Source: Posidonia oceanica
Taxonomy: Eukaryota > Streptophyta > Magnoliopsida > Alismatales > Posidoniaceae
Length of the DNA: 64,000 bases
NCBI GenBank assembly: GCA_037176725.1
Contig: JAZBRS010000026.1
Coordinates: forward strand, 153,647,501-153,711,500
Reading direction: 5' to 3'
Made by a program: the position numbers and the translations under genes. The first letter of the stretch is position 1. The number at the start of each line of letters is the position of its first letter. The notes below the pieces were generated by a model. That model made no database searches. It had not been told where the DNA came from and saw nothing but the letters and a program-made list of their open reading frames with translations. Of the stretch, positions 21,001 through 32,119 are shown piece by piece.

Positions 21001-23710
21001 TCCAGGGAGGTCCCCCGCAGCTCGTCGACGCTCCAGCTCCACCGGATCGTGCTTCCTTCTCCGGCACAGACGCCTGCAACTTCTACTACAGTAGCTAGAG
21101 TTTTTTATTCGCCATTAGTTTGCTTTCGTTTTATTTTTCTGTTAACTTAGAAATTTTACCATCGTATTGCATTACTTCCCTGCAGTTTTATTTATTTTCT
21201 TTCGGCTCCAGTCGCAGTTTAAGTTTGATTTAAATCTAAATAAAAACTATATTACATTGCATGAAATCTCTATAGTTTCTTTTATTTACATGTTAGTCCT
21301 GCTGTAGTTTAAAAACTTCTGATATCATTTACTTGCAACCCAGCTATTTATTTTTATTGCATCTTAGTTCCTCTGCAGTTCAAAGTATTTTAGTTTTCTT
21401 TAGTTTTTTAGCCCCGTAATTTATTTTTATTGCATGTTAGTCCAACTGTAGTTCAAAATACTTTACTGTCTCTTAGTTTTTAATCCAGCTATTTATTTAT
21501 TTTACATCTAGGTCCTCCAGTTGATAAATGTCATTTAAATGCATGTTTTTATCTTATTACATTACTCTTAACTCCTACTATTTATCTTATTTACAAATCA
21601 GTCCTCTGTTCAATTGTTAAATTTATTTAGTTTCGTATTTTACCATATTACATTGCACTTTTATCCAGTTTTATTTTATTATTGCTTTCCAGACCTCTGC
21701 ATGTTAGGAAAAATCATTTAATCTCATGCTTTACCATATTAAATTGCATTTTAGCCCCTGCATGTATTTAATTTGCATTTCAATCCACTGCATGCATTCA
21801 CAGCATATATTTAAATTGCATCTTTTCCATATTGCATTGCATTCCAGACCCTGCATTTTATTGCATTTGCATTTAGGTCCCTAGCTTTGCATTTAGTTGC
21901 ATCTAGGTCCCTAACTTTTCAAAATCATTGCATTTAGGTCCTTGGCTTTGCATTTAGTTGCATCCAAGTCCCTATCTTTTCAAAATCTTCACATTTAGGC
22001 CCCTGGTTTTTTTTAAAATCATTGCATCTAGGTCCCTAAGTTTGCATTTTAATTACATTTAAGTCCTTTCTTGCATTTTTACATGCATTGCACCCATACA
22101 TCATTGCACTTAGCACCTTATCACACTTTTAAGCATCTTTAGCTCCCTTGTATGTGGGAGGCCCTGTTCTGCACACCCCTAGGACCTTTTTGCACTTAGA
22201 TCCCTTCTTTTCCCTAGTTCTTGGGTCTTCTGATCTTGAGACCTGTGCAACTCCCGATCGGACTACCGGATCTTCGCAACCAAGTTACCCGGACCACCCT
22301 GGTGGAGTGGACTCCCATGTTGACCAAGTTTGCCTCTGTTTAGGCCTCAGATCTCCAAGGTAAGTCCTTCTGAACCACTACATAGCACTTTGTTGCATAT
22401 CACTTGCATTGCATGTATTGTTTTCGCCCCGCGTTTTCCATGCATGTAGATTAGGCCTTCCCCTCTTGCCTATCCACTCTACTTCCTCTCTTCGCATCTT
22501 CTTAGTGTCTTTGGGTTGTGTTTTCCTTGGATTCACTACTGATCGCGGCCTTCTCCCCCCTTTTCCACGATCCGATTGCACCGCAAGCTTTTGGTAGCGT
22601 GCGAGACACATCATGGGACGGTTTAGTGGGAAACAGTCACAGGATAGTGGTAATCCCTCTGCTTGCTTTCTTTCCCCTTTGCGGGTCTTCACACCTACAT
22701 TGCGTGTTCCTTAAGCGGTGTTTATTTTCACACTTACACCGCCTGCCTCTCCTTACTTCTCTTACTCTCCCCCTTTGCATGTTTTTACATCTGCATTGCA
22801 CGGTTTTTTACGACGTTTTTGTTTCCACACCTGCATTTCTTGTTTTCCTTTGCCTTTGCAATGTTTTGCGTGCCTACTATCGCTTTTGCATCATTTTGCA
22901 TGCCAGCATTCGTTTCTGCTTGTTTTCGCACCGTTTTGCGTGCCCGCTTTCCTTTTCACTCGTCCTTGCACCGTTTTGCCTGTTGGCTTTTGTTTCTTGC
23001 ACCGTTTTACGTGTTTGCTATTGTTTTCTTTTGCATGTCGTCTGCATTGCCTGGCTTTACTGATGTTTTGTTTTATCGCCTACATTTGCATATAAGGCAG
23101 TGATGCTTACTGCCTGGAGTTCTCACGAACTAGGGTTCGCCTGGTTCGGAACACAGACAGTGCTGTTGAGCACTTAGATTGCACGTTTAATTTCTTGCAC
23201 GCATTCTATCACTTAGAGCACACCTTTGAGCATCTAATTAGGCATTCATGGCACTTAGGCATTCAAAGTATGCATTTCCCTGTGTATGCGAGCGTAAGCC
23301 TAGAAAGACCGATTCTCGGGCGTGTCGGGGGTGCCTAACACCTTCCCCGCACGTAACAGGAGTCCTTGCCCTTTCTCATGGCCCGCAATGACTATATTAC
23401 CCTTATCCTAAGCACGAGTCACATCATTTGTAGCTCATTTCATCTACTTTGCATTGCATTGCATCTTTTGCTTGGTTTTGCGTGTTTATTCACACATTTC
23501 TCCGATTTTCCTTGTCTCCCGACGTAATAGACATGGTGGCGACTCTAATTTGTCTTATCTTCTTCTTTCCTTTCCTTTTTTCCCCTTTTTAAGTGTTTTC
23601 GAGTCAAGTCTTCCTTCTCGGATACACCTGCTAATAGTGAACCTGATTCCGATCGGTGCATGCGAGCTTTGGCAGCGTACATGGACAATCTGAACACCGG
23701 GATTACTACA
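18031..23710 (+). repeat. E3 3' LTR, 5.68 kb
   Basis: Starts TGTAGACACCCCATTTTGAT and ends GGGATTACTACA. Same internal order as the E1, E5 and E6 LTRs: CCCTA-rich start (18070-18420), polypyrimidine (18430-18720), A-rich tract (18720-19390), GC-rich core (19500-21100), degenerate region with GCATTTAGGTCC-like words (21100-22150), splice donor (22357-22365), a short remnant of the 30-bp array (about 22860-23030), TATA-like hairpin (23089-23117) and the AACACCTTCCCC block (23303-23363). No credible gene; ORFs over the GC-rich core are low-complexity. Confidence 0.88.
22357..22365 (+). promoter_or_regulatory. Candidate 5' splice site in E3 LTR
   Basis: AAG|GTAAGT at the same LTR position as in E1, E5 and E6. 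Confidence 0.45.
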
Positions 23711-23784
23711 TCATGCTAAAAGATCAAGGCACAAAGCTCAAAAATCAAATGCAAGCATTAAAATGATTTTAAACAGGCAGAAGG

Positions 23785-25650
23785 TGTTGGGCGTTGAGAA
23801 CATCAGCGTCCATCATTGGACGCTTTGATCACCAGCGTCCAACAGCTGAGCTTGGATTTTGAAAGAGATGTTTGCATGCTGAATGCAAAAACATGATGCA
23901 AATGCAATATGGCAGCAGGAGACATGCAGATCATGCTAGACAAGCAAGATAACAAACCAGGAAAGATTTAAGGGCATGATACAGGCATAAACAAGATTTA
24001 AGACAATGCAGAGTGTTGGACGTTGGAATACACCGCGTCCAACATAGGACGCCAGAGAATTCAGCGTCCAACACAGAGAGGACAGAAGCATAAAAATTGC
24101 ATGCAAACCGATGGAGAAAACATTATGTAAACCTGCAAATGATTGAAATAAGCTCTAGATATCAACATGCATGCATGGATCAAAGAAGCCAGAAAGTATT
24201 TAAGAGCATGATGCAGGCATAAAAACGATTTAAGACAAAGCAGAGGGCTGGACTCTGGAATACACAGTGTCAAACATAGGACACTAGAGGATTCAATGTC
24301 CAACACAGGGCAAACAGAAACATAGCAAAACTGCATGCAAAGTGATAAAATGACATCATATAAACCTGCAAGCAACTAAAAGAGAACCCATATATCAACA
24401 TACACACACATGGGCTAGCTAAACATCTCAAAATAAAGGGATCATAAGATGCAAGATGTAAGCAAGATAAACTGGAGTGTAAGACACGAGCTTTACCAGT
24501 GTCCAACATAGGACGTTGGAAACTCTAGCATCCTACACCCAGGCAGGAGATTATGAAGCATGAAAAAGAAAAAACCAAGCCTAAATCAAGATGAGATCTA
24601 CAACATGGCATGTAAAAGCATGAAGGAAGGCATGCATGATGATCCACATGAAGACAACATTCACAGCATAGCAACATAGAAGCAAAATAAAATAAAATAA
24701 ATAAAAAGACCAGCAGGGGTGTTGGACGCTGCCTCAGGGCATGTCCAACGTTGGACGCACCAGCTTGTGCGTCCAATAGGTTGGGATCTTTCCTGGCCAG
24801 AATCAATGCTCAAATCGATTCAAAGTGGAAAGCTAACTAGCTAGTAAGCATGAGCAAGCAATAACGAACATAATCATGCATTTAAAGCTAGAAATGGGCG
24901 CGTGGATAGCTCCACCCACCTCCTCCCTTTTGCTGCCGACGTTCATGGCATTTTCGGCCAACTGAGGGGCCGAAAAGCAATGAAGCCTGGCTGTGAAGCT
25001 TGGCTACGATGGGGGAGGAGATGAGGGACACGCCGAGGGAAAGAAACTTACCTGCGTGCAGCCTGTAGGAGTTGTGCGAGGCTGCCGGCGAGCTCACGGA
25101 GAAGGGGAGGCTGCCGTGGGCTCTCTCATGTGTGGAGGAGGATTCGGGAAGGCTAGAGGAATCTCTCAGGTGCTTCTCCAGATTTTTGAGTGGCTGCTGG
25201 TGTGTGTAGAGGAAGCGAAGGTGCTAGGTTCTCCTCTTGGCGGCCAATGGAGGAAGATGGGTCTGTGGCGCACATTGGAGGAGAATGGGTTGTTTGCGGG
25301 GTGTATGCTGGTCGAGGCTGTCAGGAGGAGTAATTGTGGGATGTCTAGAGGGTCGTGAAAGTCGTGGGTGGCAGGCGCATAGGCGGTCGGTTCAGTGGGT
25401 GGTGGAGAGAATAGGAAACGCGCCAGCAAAGGAAGGGAGGCAGTGGCAAGGCAGTAAGTGGCCTTGGCACGTAGTGGATGGCCGGGAGCGGTGAGGGGAC
25501 GCGGTAGTAAGTGTGGGCTAGTGGAGGAGAGGACGGGAGTGGCAAGCCAGAGGTGGCGGAGGCGGTGGCTATCCCGACTCATTGGACGCTGGCACAGAGC
25601 GCATCCAACATAAGACGCTACCACAACTTGCGTCCAACGTGTCCAAGAGG
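23785..25650. repeat. Dispersed palindromic modules in E4 LTR
   Basis: Six modules, about 23785-23850, 24011-24076, 24246-24308, 24475-24540, 24718-24782 and 25582-25650. Pattern: GTGTTGGACGCT, then about 10 nt, a central AGCGTCCAACATTGGACGC-like palindrome, about 10 nt, AGCGTCCAACAC. The outer arms are inverted copies of each other. The core GTCCAACGTTGGAC (24743-24756) is a perfect palindrome. Confidence 0.78.
25046..25054 (-). promoter_or_regulatory. Candidate 5' splice site in E4 LTR
   Basis: Minus-strand CAG|GTAAGT at the edge of the GC-rich core. E4 has an LTR unrelated to the others, yet it also carries this motif. Confidence 0.42.
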
Positions 25651-25854
25651 TCAAAGGGCTGTTTTAGGTATTTTGGTTTAGGTTGAGGCTTGGGTTAAGG
25701 CTTAGGAAGGCTTAGGTGGAGTTTTGAGAGGGTTTAGGTGGGTTTAGGAAGGTTTTGGGGTTTGGTGAGGTTTTAGGGTGGGTTTGAGAGAGATTTGCCA
25801 TCTCGAAAGCCAAGCGAGCTTCCAGCAAGATCCACCATCGTCGAAGTTGTCAAA

Positions 25855-25932
25855 ATGGGGTGTCTACAGATGCCCCTCCTTGAGTAAGGCCAAGGGGACC
25901 AAGGTTGCTACTCAGGGTAGACAAGACACCCC
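25855..25932 (-). promoter_or_regulatory. E4 polypurine tract inside an inverted repeat
   Basis: Minus-strand polypurine tract AGGAGGGGCATC (25880-25869) next to the LTR start. GGGGTGTC (25857-25864) faces GACACCCC (25925-25932). The inner arms are TACTCAGG (25909-25916) and CCTTGAGTA (25878-25886), which pair with one bulge. In E3 and E6 the inner arms are CCCTGAGC/GCTCAGGG, so C-G and T-A have been exchanged at the same pair. Confidence 0.7.
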
Positions 25933-26806
25933 TCCTGACGCCGGCAGGAGCACGAAGTTACTGTGGGCGTGAGTCACTGATTCGGTGGATGCACCGAAAG
26001 TCATGACTCGTTGCCGCAATGAAGATACTGATGTGATGCTTACGCTAATGCAATGCTTACACTAACGCTCATTGCGTTGTACTCCACTGGGGGAAAAGTG
26101 GGTGATGCATGCACGCGGTTGTAGCGAAAAAAATGCAATGCAAAGGTCGCCGGGCAGTACTTAGGGAAAGCCGGACAGTAAAGTGCGCTGAGCCAAAGTA
26201 GCTTCAGTGTAGGGGTGCCATTCACTGAGATTTTCTCAAGGCAAAGGCGATGCAGGTGTTGAAAATAAGATGCTGTGGATGTGCTTGCAGTGGTGGGTAT
26301 GTAATGCCAAGGAAGTGATCCTGGGCCGTGGGTGTTATCACAAGCTGGCTGGCTGTAAGGAAGCCGTGGAACGCTGAAGATAGCACTTTAAGCAATGCAC
26401 GAACCAGGGGTTCGATTCCTAAGTATGCCATGTCTGAGAAAGCGGAATGTGGGAGTTGGTGCAATGACTATAGAGGAGCAGCAACGCAATAAGAATGCAA
26501 TGTGATGCAATGTTATGCATTGAAATGCAGTATATGCAGTGTGACGCCGAGCACACAAAACTGAAAAAACGATCCTGGGCCGCACACTACTACAAGTATT
26601 ATCCAAAGCCGGCAAGTTGTGCAGAGTTACGGGTGCTGAGGATGCTACCATAGGCAATATGCAAACCAGGCGCTCGAATCCTAAGCGCGCGATATCCGTG
26701 TGATTATGAGATGCAAACTAGGACTGACTCTACAGGGGATACAAGGAAGCTACATGATGACATGCAATGAAATGCCATGATATGCAATAGAATGCTATTA
26801 CACTAC
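25933..26806 (-). other. E4 3' UTR with a duplicated module
   Basis: No gene. GATCCTGGGCCG occurs at about 26319 and 26571, 252 bp apart, each followed about 85 nt later by ACCAGGGGTTCGATTCCTAAG or ACCAGGCGCTCGAATCCTAAG. These resemble a tRNA B-box but no cloverleaf is evident. The remainder is rich in ATGCAATG words. Confidence 0.55.
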
Positions 26807-29800
26807 TATTGACACCCCATTTTGACAGGCTGAATTGGCAGATCTCTCTGGCGGCTAGGAAAAAAATCCAAAATTACACCTTTCTCTTCGCCCTTCCTTT
26901 CAAATCAAAACTCCAACTCAAACCTCAAAACCAAACCTAGAACTACACCCATTTTCTAACCCAGAAAACCACCCCAAAACCCTCTCAAAACCCTACCCTG
27001 AAACCATCCAAGACCTTAACCTGAAACCATCCAAATGCAGGTCCAAATCCACACCTCTCCCTTTCTCTTTCCCTCCAAAACCAGCCTAAACTCAATCTAA
27101 GATTACACCCATCTCCCGAACCCAAAAACTAACCAAAAACCATAGGAAAACTCACCATCCCTGACTTAACAAACCCACCAAAAATCCTAGAAACTTTCAA
27201 ACCAAAACCACAACCACCCCCAAAAATCCTATGAAACATAGGCAAAATTACCCTTTTTCTACACCTCAAAACCCTTCCAAAACTTTCTCAAAACCAAACC
27301 AAAACCCTAGATTGCACACTAGAGACCCTAGACTACACACCCGCCAAATTTCAGCCCTTTTTGAAACCTCTAAGACCAACATTTACCCAAATTATCCTTT
27401 TCTCTCTCCTAGATTATTCTTTTCTCTCTCCTCTCTCTCTCCTGATTATCCTCCTTCTTTTCACCTCCTTTTCTCCCTCTTTTTTGTCTGGCTGTGGGCC
27501 CCCCTTATGCTCCTATCTGTTCTCAATCTTATTCCTATTTTTATCTTATTTTTACCATTTTCTTTGATTTTCAAAAAATTATTTTCCTTCAACTCCTCTC
27601 TTTCCTATTTATCCCTCCATTTCTCCCTTTTCCTCTCCTTTCTAATTTCCTCTTCTCCTCTCTTACTAAACCCCTAAAAAACCTTTAAAAACATTTAAAA
27701 CTCTAAAACAAAAGAGAAACAAATCAGAACCCTAAGAAAAATAATTAAAAAACTTAAACAAACAATCAAAAGCAAAAACCTAACTAAATCTAACTAAAAC
27801 CAGAAACCAAGAATGCAAGCTAAAAATGCAAAACAAACAAAAAGAAAATGCTATAAAATCAAAGAAAAAACCAAGATATAATCAAAACAAGCTAGAGTAA
27901 AAACCCTACTAAAAACAATCAAAAAACAAATCCTAAAAAGAAAGAAAACAACTTAAAATACTAAGGCAAGTAATCAAAAAAAAAAAACTTAACTTAACAA
28001 TTCTAAAAGAAACAATTTGAAAACTTAATTTAAAAGAAAAGAACAAACAATCAAAATTAGAAGAAAACACTTAATTAGGAACCTAACAAGAAAAACTTAA
28101 CTAAAGAAATATATATTAAAAGAATTCAACAAACAAAATCAAATTTAAAACAAAACTTAAACAAAACCCTAAAAAAAGATTAAAATCAAGGGCTAAAACT
28201 CTCCCTAATTAATTTAAAAACAATCTTTAAAAAACCTAATCAAAAATTCCAAAGACTTAACAAGAAAAACATAACTAAAAGACAATTTAAAAACTTAACA
28301 AACATTTAAACAAAAATCAAAAACCACTTAAAGAAAACTCAAAATCCTAAGCAAGACTAAAACTCCTTAATCCTAAAATCCTAATTAAAAACAACCATTA
28401 AAAAACCTAATCTAAAAATCCTAACTTGGGCAATCACCTTAAAGTCTTTTTTATTTTTATTCCCATTTTGTTTTATTTTATTCCTTTTTATCCTTCTTCT
28501 TTCTCCTCTTTCTTTCTTTTTCTTCCTTCTTCCCTTTCTTTTCTACCTCTCCTTCTTTTGGTCCAGCCCATTTGACCCAACTCTTCCCCTCCTTCTTTCC
28601 TTCTTTCTTTATTTCTTTTTTTGCTTTAAGCCCACAGCCCATGCACGATTCCTCTCCTCCTTCCCTCCTTCTCTTCTTCTTCTTCCATTCTTCTCCCTCC
28701 TCTCACAACAAAATGACAGGCCAGCCCCACCTCCTTTTTTCAAACCTCCACCTGACATCCCATGGACTCCTGACCTTCACCACCATGCCCTATGGCCGAA
28801 GACCCACACCATCACACCTTCCATGCTCTGCCATTGGTGGCAGAAACCCATTTCTTTGACCACAGACCCCATTGAAATCAGTGGAGAGGGAGGGGATCAA
28901 AACCAGATTTTCCTCTTCACAACCCATTTTTTTTGGATACACTCTGAAACCCAAGCAACCACCTTCCTCATGCTCCTTCCAGAGCCAAAAACCACGACGA
29001 AAATCAACCCTGAAATCCCCTCCAAAGCCTTCAGCACAAAAACCTTCCAGAACCACCTTCTCCACAAAAACTCCACCACCACAGCCACCAGAACCCTCCC
29101 AAACTTTGCCATCGCACTCACCAAGTAACCACCTTCCCGACCCACCCAAAATCGCATCCAGAAACCTCCCACACTCCCCACATTCCACTACAAACACTTG
29201 GGTCCCATTTTTGCCCGAAAACTTCAAACTTCCATAACTCCCTCCACGCTCAGTGGAATTCACTTCCGCTTCCTCCCACGCGCTCCCCAGACAACCACCT
29301 AGCCGCCCGTACCCTTGGCTCGGCCTAGAACACCACACATCGCCGTACCCACCTCAGCCTTCACAACAAGAGGTCAGCTGGACCAGATCCTACTCTAGGC
29401 TGTGGAGCTTGCTTCTGGAAGCTCCATCATCCTCCTTGGACCTCCGGCGACGTACCCGAGCCACCCCAGCAGCAGCAGCCGCCGCTCCGCGCCGTCTCCA
29501 CTCCCCTCCGGCCGGCCGAAAGCCACTTAGGTGGGTGGCCCTCTCTAGCGTGCGCAGCAGGCGAAACCACCCTCCTCCGGATTCTCCTCTTCCTCCTCTA
29601 GCTCCTCGGCCTTTCCCCGAGGCTTTTCGTCGCCTGTGCCGCCCACACGAGCTCGCCGAAGTCTCCTTCTTCTCCGGTGCCGGTCGCCGGCGCTCCAACA
29701 GCAGCAGCCCTCCCGCGCGCCTCCGCCGCCGCCGACGCCTCGCCGGACCTCCCCCGCCTCCACCACACCACGCCGGACACCCCCGCACCCTTCCCGCGCC

Positions 29801-30466
29801 GCGCCGACCTCTCCTCCACCGGTCTAGAGAAGTCGCCGGCGAAGCTCCGGCCATCTCCCCTGTAAGCATGTCCTGCTTCCTTTTTTTTATTTTTCATTAA
29901 CTTACCATGTTTTCCATTGCATTGCATTGTTATCATAATAACTTTCTAATATTACATATAGGTCCAGATCAGTTTAAGACTCATTTCATTCTGATTTAAA
30001 ATCATATTGAATTGCAATTAAAGTCTACATTCTTGCCTATTTGCACTGTCATCCGCATGCTGTTCATTTTCTTTAGTTGTCTTTTAAATTAAGCCCTGCA
30101 TGTTTCTGTTATTACATATTGGTCCTCTGTTGTTGTGGTTTAATTTTGTTTCTTTAGATCTAGTCCAGTAAGTTGCTATATTTGCATATTAGTTCGTTCT
30201 TAGTTCAACATAACTTGCTATGCTTTACTGTTTGCCCCAGCATGTTTTTATTTTTGCAATTAGGTCCTTTAGTTGTTAAATGCCATTTAAATACTTGCTG
30301 TTATCTTATTAAATTGCTGTTAAGTCCTGATCTTTGCATTATTTGCATCATGGTCCTCTGATTTGTTATCAAGCATTCTGATCTTCTCAACCAAGCTACC
30401 TAGATGACCCCGGCGGAGCGCTCTTCAGCATGACCAAGCAGATCTCAGATCAGGCTTCAGATTTCC

Positions 30467-30475
30467 CAGGTAAGT
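30467..30475 (+). promoter_or_regulatory. Candidate 5' splice site in E5 LTR
   Basis: CAG|GTAAGT, a full consensus donor. Joining it to CAG at 33240 would remove 2771 nt: the 30-bp array, the LTR end and the primer site, placing an LTR exon before gag. Confidence 0.48.
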
Positions 30476-30937
30476 CCTCCTGAACCCCTGCACAGCATTC
30501 ATTTGCACACCATTTGCATTGCATGCATCGTTTTCACTTTCTGTTTCCTCGAACATGTAGAATAGGACTTCCTCTTCTTATCTATCAGCTCTGCTCCCCT
30601 TTTTCGCGTATTCCCAAGTGCTTTATGTTGTGTTTCCCCTGGATTCACCACTAATTACAACTTTCTTCCCCCTTTTCCACGATCTGATCGCACTGCGAGC
30701 TTTGTGCAGCGTGCGAGAAATATTGTGGGACGGTTTAGTGGGAAACAGTTACAAAATGGAGATGATCCTTCCACTTGCTTATTCTCCCCATTGTAGGTCT
30801 TCACACCTACTCTGCGTGGCCCTTAAACAGTGTCTGTTCTCACACACGCACTGTTTGCTTCTCCTTTCGCTTCTCTTGTCCTCTCTCTTTGCATTCGCAT
30901 CTGCATGGCTTTGTCGATGTTTTATTCCGCTTCGCTT

Positions 30938-31450
30938 TTGGCACCGTTTCGCGTGCCTGCCTCTTCCTTGGCACCGTTTTGCGTGCCCGCTCTGTTTTTG
31001 GCATCGTTTCGCGTGCTCGCTCTGTTTTGGCACCGTTTCGCGTGCCTGCTCTGTTTTTGGCACCGTCTTGCGTGCCCGCTTCGTTTTCTAGCACCGTTTC
31101 ACGTGCCCGCTTTGCTCTTGGCGCCGTTTTGCATGCCCACTTCGTCTTTTGGCACCGTTTCGCATGCCCGCTCAGTCTTGGCACCGTTTTGCGTGCCCAC
31201 TTTGCTTTTGGCACTGTTTTGCATGCCCGTCCTGCTTTTGGCACCATTTCGCGTGCCCGCTTTGCTCTTGGCACCGTTTTGCGTGCCCGCTTCGTTTTCT
31301 GGCACCGTTTTGCGTGCCCACTTTGCTTTTGGCACCGTTTCGCGTGCCCGCTTTGCTTTTCACGCTGTTTTGCGTGCCGATCTTGTTTTCTTGTACCGTT
31401 TTGCGTACCGCTTCTGCTTCTCGCATTGTTTTGCGTGTCTTATGCCGTTT
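30938..31450 (+). repeat. 30-bp tandem array inside E5 LTR
   Basis: 17 copies of about 30 bp, each with GGCACCGTTTTGCGTGCC (arms GGCAC/GTGCC, 8-nt loop) followed by a CGCTTTGCTTTT-like spacer. Same array as in E1 and E6; copy number differs. Confidence 0.9.
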
Positions 31451-32101
31451 TCCTTTGCATGTCGCCTGCATTGCTTGGTTTGACCGTCGTTTTGCTTTTT
31501 CGCTTGCATTTGCATACAGGGCAGTGATGCTTACTGCCTGGAGTTCTCACGAGCCAGGTTTCGCCCGGTTCGGAACACAGACAGTGTTGTTGAGCACTTA
31601 GACTACACGTTTACTTTCCTGCTTTGCTTCCCACCACTTAGAGCACACCTTTGAGCATTCATTCAGGCATTCATTGGCATTTAGGCATTCAAATCTGCAT
31701 TTCCCTACGTATGCGAGCGCAAGCCTAGAAAGACCGATTCTCGGGCGTGTCGGGGGTGCCTAACACCTTCCCCGCACGTAACAGGAGTCCTTGCCCAGTC
31801 TTTTGGCCCGCAATGACCATATTGCCCTTATCCTAGGCATGAGTCATCTCATTTGCATTCATTTGCATTTGTTTTCCTTCGCATTGCTTTGCTTTGCATT
31901 TCTTGCTTGGTTTTGTGTGTTAATTCACGCATTTCCCCTGGTTTTCCTTTCTCCCGATAATAGACACGGTGGCGACTCTGAATTGTCTTATCTTCTTCTT
32001 TTCTTATCTTTTCTCCTCTGTTTTAAGTGTATTCGAGTTGAGCCCTCCTCCTCGGACTTAGCCGCTAATAGTAAGCCTGATTCTGATTGGGATTACTACA
32101 G

Positions 32102-32119
32102 TGGCGACTCCGCTGGGGA
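32102..32119 (+). promoter_or_regulatory. E5 primer binding site
   Basis: TGGCGACTCCGCTGGGGA, one base after the LTR end ACTACA. Same as in E1. Confidence 0.92.

Larger units (their letters stand above)
16053..23710 (+). mobile_element. E3: 3' end of a Tat/Ogre-type retrotransposon
   Basis: Plus-strand element of which only the 3' UTR (16053-18030) and a full 3' LTR (18031-23710) lie in the window. The 3' UTR start aligns with E5 near 45060-45300, including the GGCTGGTA(T/C)CCCAAACTACTCG motif. E2 cuts it at 16053. After the LTR there is no primer site, so this is a 3' LTR; the flank is E4 sequence, with predicted target duplication TCATG at 23711-23715. Confidence 0.85.
23711..25868 (-). 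repeat. E4 3' LTR, first 2.16 kb, cut by E3
   Basis: Starts TGTAGACACCCCATTTTGAC at 25868 and has no LTR end in the window. It is rich in CCTAAACC/CCTAAGCC near the start, has a GC-rich core (24890-25560), a splice donor CAG|GTAAGT (25046-25054), and six palindromic modules. No credible gene; ORFs over 25166-25654 are low-complexity. Confidence 0.72.
23711..26806 (-). mobile_element. E4: oldest element in the nest (3' LTR part and 3' UTR)
   Basis: Minus-strand element. An LTR start (TGTAGACACC at 25868) is preceded by a polypurine tract (25880-25869 on the minus strand) and a 3' UTR end like that of E6 and E3, including CGGTGGATGCACCGAAAG. The LTR is cut at 23711 by E3, and the internal part is cut at 26806 by E5. 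Both outer parts of E4 should therefore reappear outside the window. Its LTR is unrelated to those of E1/E3/E5/E6 after the first 20 bases. Confidence 0.75.
26807..32100 (+). repeat. E5 5' LTR, 5.29 kb
   Basis: Starts TATTGACACCCCATTTTGAC and ends GGGATTACTACA. CCAAAA/CCCTA-rich start (26880-27340), polypyrimidine (27380-27670), A-rich (27670-28440), pyrimidine-rich (28440-28720), GC-rich core (28860-29870), a region of GCATTTAGG-like words (29880-30370), splice donor (30467-30475), 30-bp array (30938-31450), TATA-like hairpin remnant (31511-31540), AACACCTTCCCC block (31729-31789), and an internal primer-site-like TGGCGACTCT (31970-31979). ORFs are low-complexity. Confidence 0.9.

Noticed and set aside
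20709..21098. Proline-rich ORF in the E3 LTR
   Set aside because: Same GC-rich LTR core; no conserved domain and not kept in the other LTRs.
26400..26425. tRNA gene
   Set aside because: Only a B-box-like word; no acceptor stem, anticodon arm or A-box found.
29253..29900. 215-codon proline/arginine-rich ORF in the E5 LTR
   Set aside because: GC-rich low-complexity LTR core; the reverse strand is equally open, and E1, E3 and E6 do not keep the frame.
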